A stretch of 64,000 nt of DNA from assembly GCA_026075535.2 (NCBI GenBank), contig AP026538.1, positions 8,184,001 through 8,248,000 on the forward strand, given 5' to 3'. The stretch's first letter is position 1. Every line of letters starts with the position of its first letter. This DNA comes from Tricholoma matsutake (lineage: Eukaryota > Basidiomycota > Agaricomycetes > Agaricales > Tricholomataceae). The notes beneath the pieces were generated by a model. That model worked only from the letters and a program-made list of their open reading frames with translations. It made no database searches and had not been told where the DNA came from. Shown here in pieces: positions 1 to 10,704 of this stretch. The position numbers were made by a program, and so were the translations under genes.

Positions 1-2
1 CT

Positions 3-727
3 TGGGACAGGATACATCAAACTGTTGCCCTATCACAAACAGCATTAATTGACAAAATTGTGTCCCAGTTTGGTCAATCCGATGCACATCCCCTATCTGC
101 ACCAATGGAACCAGGACAGAAACTTTGCCGCATTGACCATGCTGCACTCCCTGTCGATGAACAAGCCAAATTATCAAACTTACCCTATCGTTCTTTGGTT
201 GGGTGCCTATTATACCTGGCCATCTCAACATGTCTGGATGTCTCATTTGCCATCCAACAACTTTCACAATTTTTGGACTCTTATTCCTTTGAACATTGGG
301 GTGCTGCTCTACATCTTGTTCGCTACCTTAAAGGAACACGGGACCTTAAACTCTACCTGGGTGGAGACAACCCTATCTCATTATTGGCTTATACAGATTC
401 TGACTGGGCTAGTTGCCTCAATACTAGGCACAGTGTTGGTGGCTACATATGTTCACTTGGGTCTGGAGCTGTTTTGTGGACTGCTCACAAACAAAAAATG
501 GTTGCAGCATCATCATGTGAAGCTGAGTATGTTGCAGCTTTTGAGACTGCAAAAGAGTGTGTTTGGATTCGTACATTGTTTACCGCTATCGGTCATCCAC
601 CTGACATGCTGACCCCAATGTTATGCGACAACACTGCCTCAATTAGCCTGTCATCCTCTTCTCCACTCCAGAGTTAAACATGTCGACATTAAATTTCACT
701 TCCTTCATGAACACATTGATGATGCTC
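3..727 (+). pseudogene. Ty1/copia polyprotein remnant, RT end and RNase H
   Basis: The frame is open from the window edge, starting W-D-R-I-H-Q-T-V-A-L-S. It contains the copia RNase H signatures AYTDSDWA at about 390-415, LWTAHKQKMVAASSCEAEY at about 475-530 and VKHVDIKFHFLHEHI at about 671-718. RNase H degrades the RNA of the RNA/DNA hybrid during reverse transcription. A small deletion near 650 shifts the frame just before the HSRVKHVDI segment. The reading is then interrupted after about 727 by non-coding DNA and resumes near 2048. The element continues beyond the left edge. Assignment to copia is secure from motif order; the copy is clearly dead. Confidence 0.9.
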
Positions 728-2047
728 AACCCGGAAACCCAAACAAAACCCACAAAAAGGCTTTGGATGGTATAACATGAGTCAGAGGAAGGATGCGAGG
801 CCCTCTAGATGTCACCTGTCAGACCAACCATCAAATAGTCACAAAACAACTGCTTGTCAAAGCCGTTTGAGGCTAAAAGAATGTGTTTCGAGGACTTGCG
901 ATGATTTGTGAGATGTTGCAATGATTTTCGAGATGTCGCAATGCTTTTTGAGATGTCACAATATTTTTCAAAGAAGTCTCGAGGAATTTCGAGTGCGCAA
1001 ATATGTTTGGATGCAAGATCGGGGGACTAGACGAGTAGTAGAAGTGAAGAAAAGGCTAATTGAGGGAAGCGAGAGTGAAAATAGCATAATGTGAGGAATT
1101 TCGAGGAATTTCGAGGAAGTTTAGTGTAAAACACCAAACTTTGGACTGAATAAGACTAAACCAAACTCTCAAATCACTGTGATCTGGGAGGAAGATGACG
1201 ACTTTCTAGTACATCTTTTTATATAAAATAAAGAAAGTACCTAAAAAGGCTAGAGAACATGAGGCAAACATGTGGAAAACTTGAGGCAAAAGACAATATA
1301 AGTATATCAGAACAATAAAGCAAGCCTAGAAGGGGTGAATATAACACATGATGAAGAAATAATAAGAAAGAATAGCTAAAACCAGACTGTCCTTGTTATA
1401 AATTGAATAAAAGATCGGAAACTGCTTCGAGCAGATTGTATGCATGCACATGCGGTCGAAATGTGTTCGATATACTCGATATAGTGTCCCATGTGTCCAG
1501 CATGCATCCGAAGATCATTCGAATAGGAAATACTGTGTCCAACGATGTTTTTCGAGGTTTGATGTTTTTCAAAGATTTTCGAAGATTCTTCGGACTTTGT
1601 TTGTGGCTCGAAATCGGTGCGATATTGTTTGACAATGGTAGGGGATATGTCTGGCATGTGTGCGATGATTATTCGGATAGCGATATAGTGTCCGATGTCA
1701 ATTTTCGATGTTCGATGATTTTTGAAGTTGGTCAAGGAAATATTGGACTTGCTCGAAGGCCGATATTGCTGCGATATTGCTCGAAACTGGTTCGGAACTC
1801 GTCGACGATGTTCCAAGTGTATATCCTGAGCTGTACAAATGTCGGGGGAATTGTATTATAATGGCCGAAGGCATACAAAGAATTTCAAGGTGTCGTGATG
1901 ATTTTCGAAGTGTTGTGAAGAATTTCGAAGCATTCTCGTGACTTTGTAGAGGTTCGTAGAGCTTCGTAGAGCTTCGGAGGGGTTCGTATGGGTTTGTAGA
2001 ACTTTGACAATGATCGCAGATGTGTTTTCCGAGCTTGAACGACAAGG
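728..2047. repeat. 1.3-kb non-coding insertion with TTCGA-core minisatellite
   Basis: This block splits the copia RNase H. It is full of degenerate units of about 20 bp built on TTCGA or TTTTCGAGATGT, for example around 890-990, 1080-1125, 1540-1600 and 1865-2000, plus a short tandem of GCTTCGTAGA at about 1950-1975. Several short ORFs cross it on both strands, but none resembles a protein family. No terminal inverted repeat or target duplication was found by eye, so its nature (satellite-bearing element or locally expanded repeat) is open. Confidence 0.6.
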
Positions 2048-2183
2048 TGGATCTATCAACGTTCAATCTAAGGAACTCGCTGTATCCTACGTCAATACCA
2101 AGGACAATATCGCTGACATTTTCACCAAGGCTCTCAACATCAAACAATTTGTGCTCTTATGTGACTTCTTGGGTCTCCAATAA
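2048..2183 (+). pseudogene. Ty1/copia polyprotein C-terminus
   Basis: Translation from about 2048 gives INVQSKELAVSYVNTKDNIA followed by DIFTKALNIKQF and a stop at 2181-2183. NIADIFTKAL is the conserved end of copia polyproteins. It continues the RNase H interrupted at 727. The polypurine run GAGGAGGAG and the 3' LTR follow within 50 bp, the expected copia order. Confidence 0.9.
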
Positions 2184-2229
2184 CATGTGCCGATTCCATG
2201 CAAGGAGGAGTATTCACAGTGAGGAGGAG

Positions 2230-2454
2230 TGTTGAGATCTCCACCATGAATGTGCCCTTTGATGTGGCATGCTAATTATAGCACGCAAAATGATGCATGT
2301 TTCCCCTTGTCCATATCCCTTTGTAATAGTCCCTTTATCATATTTTCTATTGTCATACTCATGGTATATATATTTGACTAGATAGACATAGACACCTCAG
2401 TCCATTATACACAGACTGAGTTTATTTGTGTATTATCTAGGCTGGATTTCTATA
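2230..2454 (+). repeat. Ty1/copia 3' LTR
   Basis: It begins TGTTGAGATC immediately after a polypurine tract (2221-2229) that follows the copia stop codon. A TATA-like run TATATATATTTGA lies near 2362-2375. The right edge is set where sequence homologous to the Gypsy-2 integrase leader resumes, at about 2455. The terminal CA is not clear, so the end is approximate. The left LTR is outside the window. Confidence 0.65.
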
Positions 2455-4010
2455 GTCTTTACCCAAGAACAATTCACTTCCTTTCTCTGAGCCACTTTCC
2501 TCACAACACCTATCATGCAACAAGCTATTCTCATGAATATTGGGAAACTCCACAATGATATCCAATCCTCACTCCCTCTTGATCCCATCTCATCCTCACA
2601 CCTTCCATCACCCTCTGCACCAAACTGGTCATTAGATGACAGTGGATTCCTCCACCACTTTGACTGGATTTACATTCCAGATGTTGCAGACCTCTGTCTC
2701 AAAGTCTTGCAGTACAAGCACAATCATATCCTATCTGGCCACTTTGCACAAAACAAAAATCTCCAACTTATCTGATGTGATTGAATAAATGTGGCCCAAC
2801 CTCCACACTTTTGTGCAGGATTTCTGCAAGTCTTGTACTATGTGCAAACATTCCAAGTCACCCAATACAAACCCTATGGATTCCTGAAGCAACTTCCAGT
2901 TCCAGAAAGACCTTGGAACTCACTATCAATGGACTTCATTGAACAGTTACCCAACTCTAATGGACATACTGCCATCCTTGTCAGCATAGACTGGCTCTCC
3001 AAACAAAGGATCTTCATCCCCACAGTAAATGAAATCACTGCCCAAGCACTTGCTAACTTGTTCCTCATGCATGTTTTCTCTAAGCATGGTGTTCCATCTC
3101 ACATCACCTGCAACCAGGGCTCCGAGTTCATTTCCCATTTTTTCTGCTCTCTTGGACAAGCCCTGGCTGGACATGAAGATTCACTTCACTTTGGGTTATC
3201 ACCTGGAAGGTGATGGACAAATCAAACACCTGAACCAGACCCTCAAACAGTACTTGTGAATCTTTTGCAACTACCAGGTCCCAACTGTTGCCCTTAGGGG
3301 AATTCACTTACAACAATGCTCCCTCAGCTTCCACTGGAGTATCACCCTTCTTCACCAACAAAGGGTATCATCCAAACATCACTGTTTTCCTGGAACATGA
3401 GCTAGCCTCTCAATGTGCTCATCACTTTGTGGCCAACCTTGACGACCTCCACCAGGAACTTTGTAAACAACTTGCAGAAGCACAGAAGCACTATCAAGGT
3501 CCTGCATACAAATGCTGGGCTCCCACTCCTGACTTCAAAGTTGGAAACTATGCCTATGTTAAAGGCAAACACTTGCACACAACCTGACCCTCTAAGAAAA
3601 GTTCTATGGTCCCTTCAAAATCATTGCCCATCTGGGTACCCACTTGGTTACCCTGTGGCTTCCAGATCACCTCTGGCTGTTCATCCTGTGTTCCATCTTT
3701 CACAACTGAAAGAAGACACTCCTAACACAATTTCTAATTGTATCCAACTTCTGCCTCCTCCAGTCACTATAGACAATGAACTGGAGTACAAGATTTTGGA
3801 AATCCTTGACTCCAAAATTGACAACCATCACTGGTGCAAGTTACTCTACTTTGTGCAGTGGGAAGGCTACCAAGGAACTGATGAAAAACCTCTTGGCTTC
3901 CAGCCACAGAACTTGATCATGCCCAGAAACTCATTGCAGACTTTCACACTCATTAAAAACCTGGACCACTTCCAGCTTAACATTCATTCATTCCGATTTG
4001 AAACTTCATC
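2455..4010 (+). pseudogene. Gypsy-1 integrase and chromodomain remnant
   Basis: This is a diverged copy of the Gypsy-2 integrase region. It holds the leader and HHCC zone (VLQYKHNHILSGHF at about 2707-2750, CKSCTMCK at about 2828-2852), the catalytic core ([20 protein letters not shown], then HGVPSHITCNQGSEF) and a chromodomain-like end near 3780-3915 (EYKILEILDSKI, LLYFVQWEGYQGTDE). Integrase inserts the cDNA; a chromodomain may bias insertion to heterochromatin. The frame is broken several times, by stops near 2775, 2785, 3213 and 3587. The upstream gag and RT are replaced by the copia element, so copia inserted into this Gypsy copy. Confidence 0.85.
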
Positions 4011-4065
4011 TATTACAAATGAAACTACACAAAGAATTAAAAAGAAAACTTTTTCCTTCAGATTC

Positions 4066-4890
4066 CTACTCCTTGACCACACTCACCTTCCTCACCCTTA
4101 TTTTCTTCTGCCAACCCTTGCAGCTGCCCCTGGACCTCACCCTCACTAAACTTGTTGTCATCCTCCTTCTCCTCAGACCCCACTTCTCAGGATCCATGGC
4201 ATCCAGAATATCCACTACTGACTCCTGGATCTTTGTGAGCTCTTGCGGCTCCTGCAACTCCCGCATTTCCCACATTTTTCTCTTCATTCCCTTCACTGCT
4301 CCCACAAACTCCTTCACCAACTCCAACATGTCCTCCCCAGACCCTGATGCCTTCCCTGCAGGAACTTCCTGCCCCTCCCACACAACCTCCTCATGCCTAT
4401 GTTTTGCCTTGGTGCAAGGCTCATATGCATATCCTCAAGACCCCATCTGGAAAGACAACAATTTTTGATTTGAACATCTAGTAGTGGTCAGCTATGCACA
4501 CAACAAGGAAAGGAAGACTTACCTTTTGCAGGAAATGGTGGCCTGCAATCACACTGGGGCCTCAGAATCTGTGGGTTCCACCTGTGCCTTTCCCTTCAAC
4601 TTTTTCTTGGGGGACTCACTCCCCTCGGCTTCCCCAGCTGTGGCCTCCTTGGCCTTCCACTTCTTTTCCACCCTCTTGGCAGCAGCCACTTTCTTCCACT
4701 CCTCCTCCATGGCCTTTTTCTCTGCCTCTACTCTGCCTGCCTCCATTCTCTTTGCCTCCTCCACTGCCTGTCATTCTTTCTCCTCCTTCCATGCTTCCTC
4801 CTCCAAATGGAGCTCCTCCATCATCATCACTTCTTGCCTTGCCTTGAAGGCGGCAAGTCATTCAGTGGCAGATTGGGAAGGGGGTGCCAT
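4066..4890 (-). pseudogene. Antisense coiled-coil protein relic inside Gypsy-1
   Basis: On the minus strand an ATG at 4890 opens MAPPSQSATE, then a Lys/Glu/Ala-rich coiled coil (EEAKRMEAGRVEAEKK, AKRVEKKWKAKEATAGEAEG) and a KKKLKGK basic patch. A probable intron at about 4445-4520 follows. The second part, 4383-4066, reads EDMLELVKEFVGAVKGMKRK and VVDILDAMDPEKWG. Two in-frame TGA codons (4858-4860 and 4771-4773) fall where Arg (CGA) would keep the helix. It lies between the Gypsy-1 chromodomain and its polypurine tract/LTR, in antisense. I recognise the general style from uncharacterised mushroom proteins but assign no function. Confidence 0.5.
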
Positions 4891-5006
4891 GTCAATGATG
4901 GTGGTCAAGAGTTGACCTTAAAAAGATTTCCAATCAACCAACCAACTTCCCAATTTGGACTCAAACCTTCACATGCCTCATAGGCTCAGCACTAAGGGGG
5001 AAATAC

Positions 5007-5761
5007 TGTCAAGACCCAATTTCTCCAACCAGATTTCCAATCATCTCCACTGATTATTCTGGCTGCCTTGCAGCACAGCTCACCTTCTATCTGGAGCACA
5101 GCCTGGTGATGAAACTCCCTCATTTCAATTATGATGAGGCAGTTCTAGGTCATTGCCTTGGGAGGCTAGTTACTAGCTATTACTGCCATCTCACCCTCCT
5201 TTGAGAAACCTCTGAACCTCCTAAGCTCTAACTTGCTCTCCCAGAATTCCTCCAGAGATTGTAAACTTCCTTCTGTACCCTTGTCTTACAATTAGGACAC
5301 ATCAGGAAGTAGGGACTAATTTATAAGACCTCTGTAGGGCTATGGAGCCTCCATATGTAGGTCTCCATAGGTTGCTGTAGGCTAGTCCCTCTTTTCTGAT
5401 GCACTTGACAAGGAGAAGGGCACAACTTCTTATAAGTTGAAGCCAAGTCCTTTCTGACCCCTTGTCACTTGGTGCATCACACCTAGTGGAACTGAAAGCC
5501 TGTCTTCGAAGAGAAGACAGAAAACACCAGAAAAGGAGAAAAGATGGAATATTACAACTCACTTCTCAATCACACAGAGTGACAAGACACAGTGTAATAT
5601 TCCTGAGAGAGTAAAGTAATTGACTAGTCATAGACGAGAACCTGTTCCAGAACACCTCTAGATTTCCACTTCCTTCCTGTTTCTTCTTGCAACCTCCATC
5701 CACTGTCAACCAGTCTGACCAGAAATCTGATGTTCTCCTCTTCGAGTTCAGCTCTTAACAG
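5007..5761 (+). repeat. Probable Gypsy-1 3' LTR
   Basis: A polypurine tract AAGGGGGAAA (4994-5003) is followed by TGTCAAGACCC at 5007. A candidate end, TCAGCTCTTAACA, lies at about 5749-5761 and resembles the end of the LTR before Gypsy-2 (TCAGTTCTTAACA, ending 6527). A stretch of about 55 bp near 5400-5460 (CTTATAAGTTGAAGCCAAGT) matches 6365-6415. No protein-coding gene is visible. Boundaries are inferred. Confidence 0.5.
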
Positions 5762-6527
5762 TGCTCCTATGCATGTTAATATTGTGGATTTTGTACAAAC
5801 AGAACATATGGGCAGAATATTGGTGTCAAGAACTGTTCCTTGCCCAATTGGAACCTGCATCCATCTGACTCTTTCCCGCATGTCAAACATGACTTTTGTC
5901 TATGCCTCCCAATTTCGTTCCCAGCCACCTTGCACTGCCCACACTGCTGTGCATCAGGCTGCCTTGTACAGCATCCACGGCTGCCTTTCCAAGGCTGCCA
6001 TCTCTATTGCAAATTTGACTACGGATTCCTGTGCGGCTCCCACTAGATAATTTATCTACGCAGTCGAGACACTGCTGCAGTCTTCATTCCTGTTCCACAT
6101 TATTCCGAACTACAGTATTTAAGCTTAGTTAGTTTCACCTTGTATTCCTCAGTTCATATATCAACATAGACTCAACTTTAATCTCCCAATCCAAACCTCC
6201 TTCTACTCCAACCTCAGTACTCTAAGCTCCATTTGACTCAACCTCCAGTCTCCCTCTGAAGCTCTAACCTCATCTGAACTTAACCTAAGTCCCTCTGTAC
6301 TCCTTCCTGCATTTTCCTGCACTTTCCTGTTCCTACCTCCAAACCTCCAACTTGAAATTAGGACACCAGACAAGGTGAAGGGTGCAGCTTCTTACAAGCT
6401 GAAGCCAAGTCCTTTCTGTTTCCCCTCCTGCAGAATCTGTGACGACCCGACAACCTTCCGTAAATAACACCCGCAGTGTCCGATCAGATTCTGACAAACC
6501 CTCCAGGATCAGTTCTTAACAGTATAT
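5762..6527 (+). repeat. Probable Gypsy-2 5' LTR region
   Basis: This gene-free stretch precedes the Gypsy-2 gag. It holds a TATA-like TATTTAAG near 6115, the block shared with 5400-5460, and an LTR-end sequence GGATCAGTTCTTAACA finishing at 6527. The last 100 bp or so reappear inverted at 10580-10680. TGTGACGACCCGAC at 6439 could be an alternative LTR start. The leader 6528-6753 contains no clear primer-binding site. Confidence 0.45.
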
Positions 6528-6753
6528 ACAAACTCACACTTCACTCATCCATTTCCTCTCTATGACCCCTACCAAGACCCACCAGCACACAACAAGAAAC
6601 TCCCAACGTGACGGTACTATTCCAGGGATCTCTGCAATCCAGCAATCCACCCTTTCCGACCCTCGACCCGCCACTACTTTTGGAGTGTCTTCCAGACCCT
6701 CAAACATCTTCTGACAAATCAGCTCAGGAGCCCCCTCAATCAGTGCCAATCTC

Positions 6754-7959
6754 ATGTCTGCCCATGCCCCACAACCTTCTGGCAACCCAGAAGGTTTTCG
6801 ATTAAGAACTCCCCTTGAGTACGTAGGGGGCATCAACCAGCCTGAACCCTTCAGGTTGGAAGATCCTTGTCTAGAGGATGGACCCCCCAGCAGACCTGAT
6901 GACCCTAGTGGTCCTGACGGCCCTGGGGGTCACCCCGATCCCAATGATCCTGAGGATCAACCTCCCGCAGGGGAAAACCCTGACCCAGGTGATAGGTTCA
7001 TAGATGTCCTTTACAACCTCTCAGAGAGTATCTGCACCCTTCATCAGAATAACACACCCAAGACCAAAAAAATCAAAGTTTGCGACCCTGACATTTTCGA
7101 TGGTGCCAATCCGAAGAAACTTAGAGACTTCTTAGTCTCCTGCAATCTTCATTTCCATGACCATCCACATGTATTTTCCTCTGATGAGAAAAAGATCATA
7201 TTCATCCTTTCTTATCTTAAGGGATCAGCTCTCAGTTGGTTTGAGCCTGGTCTGAATGACCTGACAGATTCCACACACTGGATGTGGGACTATGAAGCTT
7301 TCCTCGCCGAGCTGGAAAGCAACTTCGGTCTGCACAACCCGGTTGGAGATGCAGAAAGAGCTCTCTCTGACTTAGCAATGAAGAAAGGTGGTCGTATCAT
7401 GAAATATAATGTTGACTTCTGGGAATTAGCTTCTAGGGTCAACTGGAATGAAGCAGCCCTTTGTGACCGCTATTTCCGTGGTCTTCCGCTCCGGCTTTGC
7501 ATAGAAGTTCTCCGGGGTGGTAAACCCAACACTCTTGCAGAGCTGCGCTTGAAAGCACAAGACAGTGACAACATCTACTGGATGCAAGAAGATGAATTCT
7601 GTTTTGAAACAAAGAATTCCAGTAACATCACTAACTCTAGTCGGAAGGACTCTTCCAAAGGTCCTTCCCCGCCATCAAACCAGCAGTCTTCCGCGACAAA
7701 GAACACTCCCCGGGAGAAGCCCAAGTTGTCCATCTCTGATAAGCTGGGGAAGAATGGCAAGCTTACTGGGGAGGAACAAGAATGCCGCATGAGGGAAAGA
7801 CTCTGCCTCTACTGCGGTGAAGAAGGACATGTAACAGGAAACTGCCTGAAATCCAAAGCTGCAAAAGCCCATGCGTCCACTGTCGGTTCCGAGACTACGG
7901 ACTCGGAAAATAGTCCGCAACCCTCAGGATACAGCCATTGGGGCTGGGGGTTGCATTGA
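6754..7959 (+). CDS. Gypsy-2 Gag polyprotein
   Basis: This 401-residue frame has a Pro/Asp/Gly-rich N-terminus, a retrotransposon capsid domain (KVCDPDIFDGANPKKLRDFL, then ILSYLKGSALSWFEPGL and LCDRYFRGLPLRLCIEVL) and a CCHC zinc knuckle near the C-terminus (CLYCGEEGHVTGNC, about residues 352-365). Gag forms the particle that packages element RNA. The frame is uninterrupted, unlike pol. Protease begins in the +1 frame around 7870-7960, either a frameshift signal or damage. It belongs to the same family as Gypsy-1, and its RNA would come from the LTR upstream. Confidence 0.9.
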   Translation: MSAHAPQPSGNPEGFRLRTPLEYVGGINQPEPFRLEDPCLEDGPPSRPDDPSGPDGPGGHPDPNDPEDQPPAGENPDPGDRFIDVLYNLSESICTLHQNNTPKTKKIKVCDPDIFDGANPKKLRDFLVSCNLHFHDHPHVFSSDEKKIIFILSYLKGSALSWFEPGLNDLTDSTHWMWDYEAFLAELESNFGLHNPVGDAERALSDLAMKKGGRIMKYNVDFWELASRVNWNEAALCDRYFRGLPLRLCIEVLRGGKPNTLAELRLKAQDSDNIYWMQEDEFCFETKNSSNITNSSRKDSSKGPSPPSNQQSSATKNTPREKPKLSISDKLGKNGKLTGEEQECRMRERLCLYCGEEGHVTGNCLKSKAAKAHASTVGSETTDSENSPQPSGYSHWGWGLH

Positions 7960-8627
7960 CCTTACCCACTTGGCTGCCTACGTTCGTCTCAACGTGTCTG
8001 CTCTTTCCGACCCTGACTCCCTAACCATTCTTTTAACCTTTCCTGACTCGTCTGCCCCTTTCCGAACCCTTATCAACTCTGGCTCCTCCCACTGCTTCCT
8101 TGACTCCTCTTTTGTGTTGAATAACCAACTCAGCACGGAATCCATTAACCTGATCAGTTTACGACTCTTTGATGGAACTTGCAACTCCACCATAACTCAG
8201 ATCGTCAAACTTCCGGTCACCTTCCCTGCTGGTGAAGTATTCAATTTGTCATTTTATGTAACCTCGCTCGACTCTTCCTGTTCTGCCATACTCGGTCATA
8301 ACTGGCTGAAGCAATACAATCTGTTGATTGACTGGTCTTCAAGCCAACTCGCTTTCCACTCTGCAGATCATAGAGGTCCAGCACCCCTGATGTCACCTTT
8401 GTCCCTGAATCTTCCAGTAGAAATCCTCGACTCTTCCGCACTTTCTGAACCCCCCATTCCTCCTAAGTTTACACCTCCCAACATCCCCTTCATCAACGCT
8501 GCCACTTATGCGCATGCTAGCAAACTTCCTGGGGCAATAGCTTTTCAGATGACCTTTGCTCCAGAAGGGTTATCCGCCTGCTCTGCCCATTCTGCTAACT
8601 CCTCTGACCTCTCCAATATTCCGCCAA
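7871..8627 (+). CDS. Gypsy-2 aspartic protease segment
   Basis: This segment is in the +1 frame relative to Gag and overlaps its end. It is a retropepsin-like region with TLINSGSSHCFLDSSFV; Asn replaces the catalytic Asp of the usual D-S/T-G, which would inactivate it (GAC to AAC fits a G-to-A transition). SAILGHNWLKQYN is the typical follow-on motif. The protein continues in another frame after 8627: the run CCGCCAAGTAT appears to lack one A, after which KYHEFADVFNKTKVDTLPLH leads into RT. Protease normally cleaves the polyprotein. Confidence 0.75.
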
Positions 8628-10116
8628 GTATCATGAATTTGCTGATGTCTTTAATAAGACTAAAGTGGATACCCTTCCTCTGCATCAGTCTTATGACCTC
8701 AAGATAGAGACAGAAGATAATACTCCTCTGCCTCTGGGCTGAATGTATTCTCTCTCCCCCTCTGAATTAGAAGCCTTACAAGTCTTTATTGATGAAAATG
8801 TCCACTCAGGTTTCATCCACCCATCCAAGTCTCTGCATGGCGCTCCGATTCTCTTCATCAAGAAGAAGGACAGTAGTCTCCGACTTTGTGTCAACTACCG
8901 AGGACTTAACCGTCTTACAAAGAAAGACCACTACCCACTTCCTCTCATTTCTGACCTACTTGACTCTCCCCGCAAAGCCCACTTGTTCACCAAAATACAC
9001 TTGTGGCACGCTTATCACCTAGTCCGCATCGCTGATGGTGATGAGTGGAAAACTACTTTCCACACCCGCTACAGATCCTTCAAGTGGTTGGTGGTCCCCT
9101 TTGGGCTCACTAATGCACCTGCAGCTTTCCAGCAGTTTATGAATGACATCTTCAGCAACATGCTGGATGTTTGTGTCATTGTATACCTCGACAACATCCT
9201 AATCTATTCCGACGACAAGTCCCAGCATGGGGCTCATGTCAAAGAAGTCCTCCGCCGTCTCCAGAAAAATGGACTTTACGCTTCTCCACAGAAATGTGAG
9301 TTCCACAAAGACACCGTTGAATATTTGGGTTTCATCCTTTCACCGGATGGACTGCAGATGTCTGAGGATGAAGTCAAAACCGTGCTTGACTGGCCCGAGC
9401 CTAGGAAAGTTAAGGATATTCAATCCTTCTTAGGCTTTTGCAACTTTTACCGCCGCTTCATTAATGGCTATTCAGACATTGTTGTCCCACTTACCCACTT
9501 AACATGGAAATCTGCACCCTGGGACTTCAACAAGAAGTGCTGCGATGCTTTTGAAAAGCTCAAACAAGAATTCACCCATGCCCCCATCTTAACACAATGG
9601 GTACCTGACTCACAGATAGTACTCGAAACCGACGCTTCCGACTACACCCTAGCGGCTATCCTTTCAGTTTACACTGCGGATGGAGAAATCCATCCGGTCA
9701 CCTTTCATTCCCACTCCTTCAATCCTGCTGAACTAAATTATGACACCCATGATAAGGAACTCTTGGCCATTTTTGAGGCCTTCAAACACTGGCAGCAGTA
9801 TTTCAAGGATTCTGCAAACCTGGTTGATGTGGTCACCGACCACAAAAATCTTGAGTACTTCAGCACTACCAAGTTGCTCACCCGCCACCAGGCCCGTTGG
9901 TCTGAGTACCTTTCCCAATTCAATCTTGTCATCTGCTTCCACCCCGGAAAACTAGGGGCCAAGCGAGACGCACTCACTAGACGTTGGGACGTCTACCACA
10001 AAGGGGGAAATAGCGACTTCGCCTCCGTAAACCCAACCAACTTCCAACCTGTATTCACACAGGAACAGCTCACCTCTTCCCTCTGTGCCACCTATTTCGC
10101 CACACCCATTCTTTGA
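8628..10116 (+). pseudogene. Gypsy-2 reverse transcriptase / RNase H
   Basis: After the frameshift the frame runs KYHEFADVFNKTKVD to a TGA at 8740-8742, then 457 residues of RT-RNase H. Motifs are LRLCVNYRGLNRLTKKDHYP, PFGLTNAPAAFQQFMNDIF, the active site YLDNILIYS (YLDN in place of the usual YxDD), and connection/RNase H ETDASDYTLAAILS with VVTDHKNLEYF. RT copies the element RNA. The TGA at 8740 (GLG-stop-MYSLSP) and the one at 10114-10116 (PIL-stop-QAVIM) both sit where Arg CGA is expected. Confidence 0.85.
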
Positions 10117-10579
10117 CAAGCAGTAATCATGGATGTTGAGAAACTTCACCATGACATCCGCACCTTCCTACCCCTTGACCCCTTTTCATCCGCACATCTT
10201 CCGACACCCACCGACCCCAACTGGACCATAGACGAAGCAGGTCTTCTCCGCCACTTCAACTGGATTTATGTTCTGGACGTCGCAGATCTTCACCTCAAAG
10301 TCCTTCAGTACAAACATGATCACATCCTCTCTGGCCACTTCAGACAAAACAAAACCCAGCAGCTTGTCTGCCGGGAATATGTCTGGCCAAACCTCCGCAC
10401 CTTTGTCCAGGAATTCTGCAAATCCTGTACAACTTGCAAGCGATCCAAATCACCTTGACACAAGCCCTACGGATTCCTAAAGCAACTTCCAATTCTGGAA
10501 CGACCTTGGAATTCCATCTCCATGGACTTCATTGAGCAACTACCTGACTCCAATGGTCACACTGCTATCCTGGTCATCT
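10117..10579 (+). pseudogene. Gypsy-2 integrase, truncated
   Basis: This is in frame with the RT after the 10114 TGA. It carries the integrase leader and HHCC zinc-binding zone (LQYKHDHILSGHFRQNK, CKSCTTCKRSKSP), then a TGA at 10456-10458 and the start of the catalytic core ([20 protein letters not shown]). It stops abruptly at 10579, where a fold-back LTR fragment begins. The rest of the core and the chromodomain seen in Gypsy-1 are missing, so this copy cannot integrate by itself. Confidence 0.85.
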
Positions 10580-10704
10580 GTTAAGAACTGATCCTAGAGG
10601 GTTCATCAGAATCCAAATGGACACTGCAGGTGTTGTTTACAGAAGGGTGTTGGGTCGTTGCGGATTCTGCGGGAGGGGAATGGAATCTAGGATCAGTTCT
10701 TAAC
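10580..10704. repeat. Fold-back LTR fragment at the Gypsy-2/Gypsy-3 junction
   Basis: This 125-bp block has 19-bp inverted ends: GTTAAGAACTGATCCTAGA at 10580-10598 and its complement at 10686-10704. Its first 100 bp or so are the reverse complement of the sequence just before Gypsy-2 gag (about 6425-6526), at roughly 80% identity by eye; its last 16 bp are the same LTR end in direct orientation. It separates a truncated + strand integrase from a truncated - strand RNase H. Confidence 0.7.
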
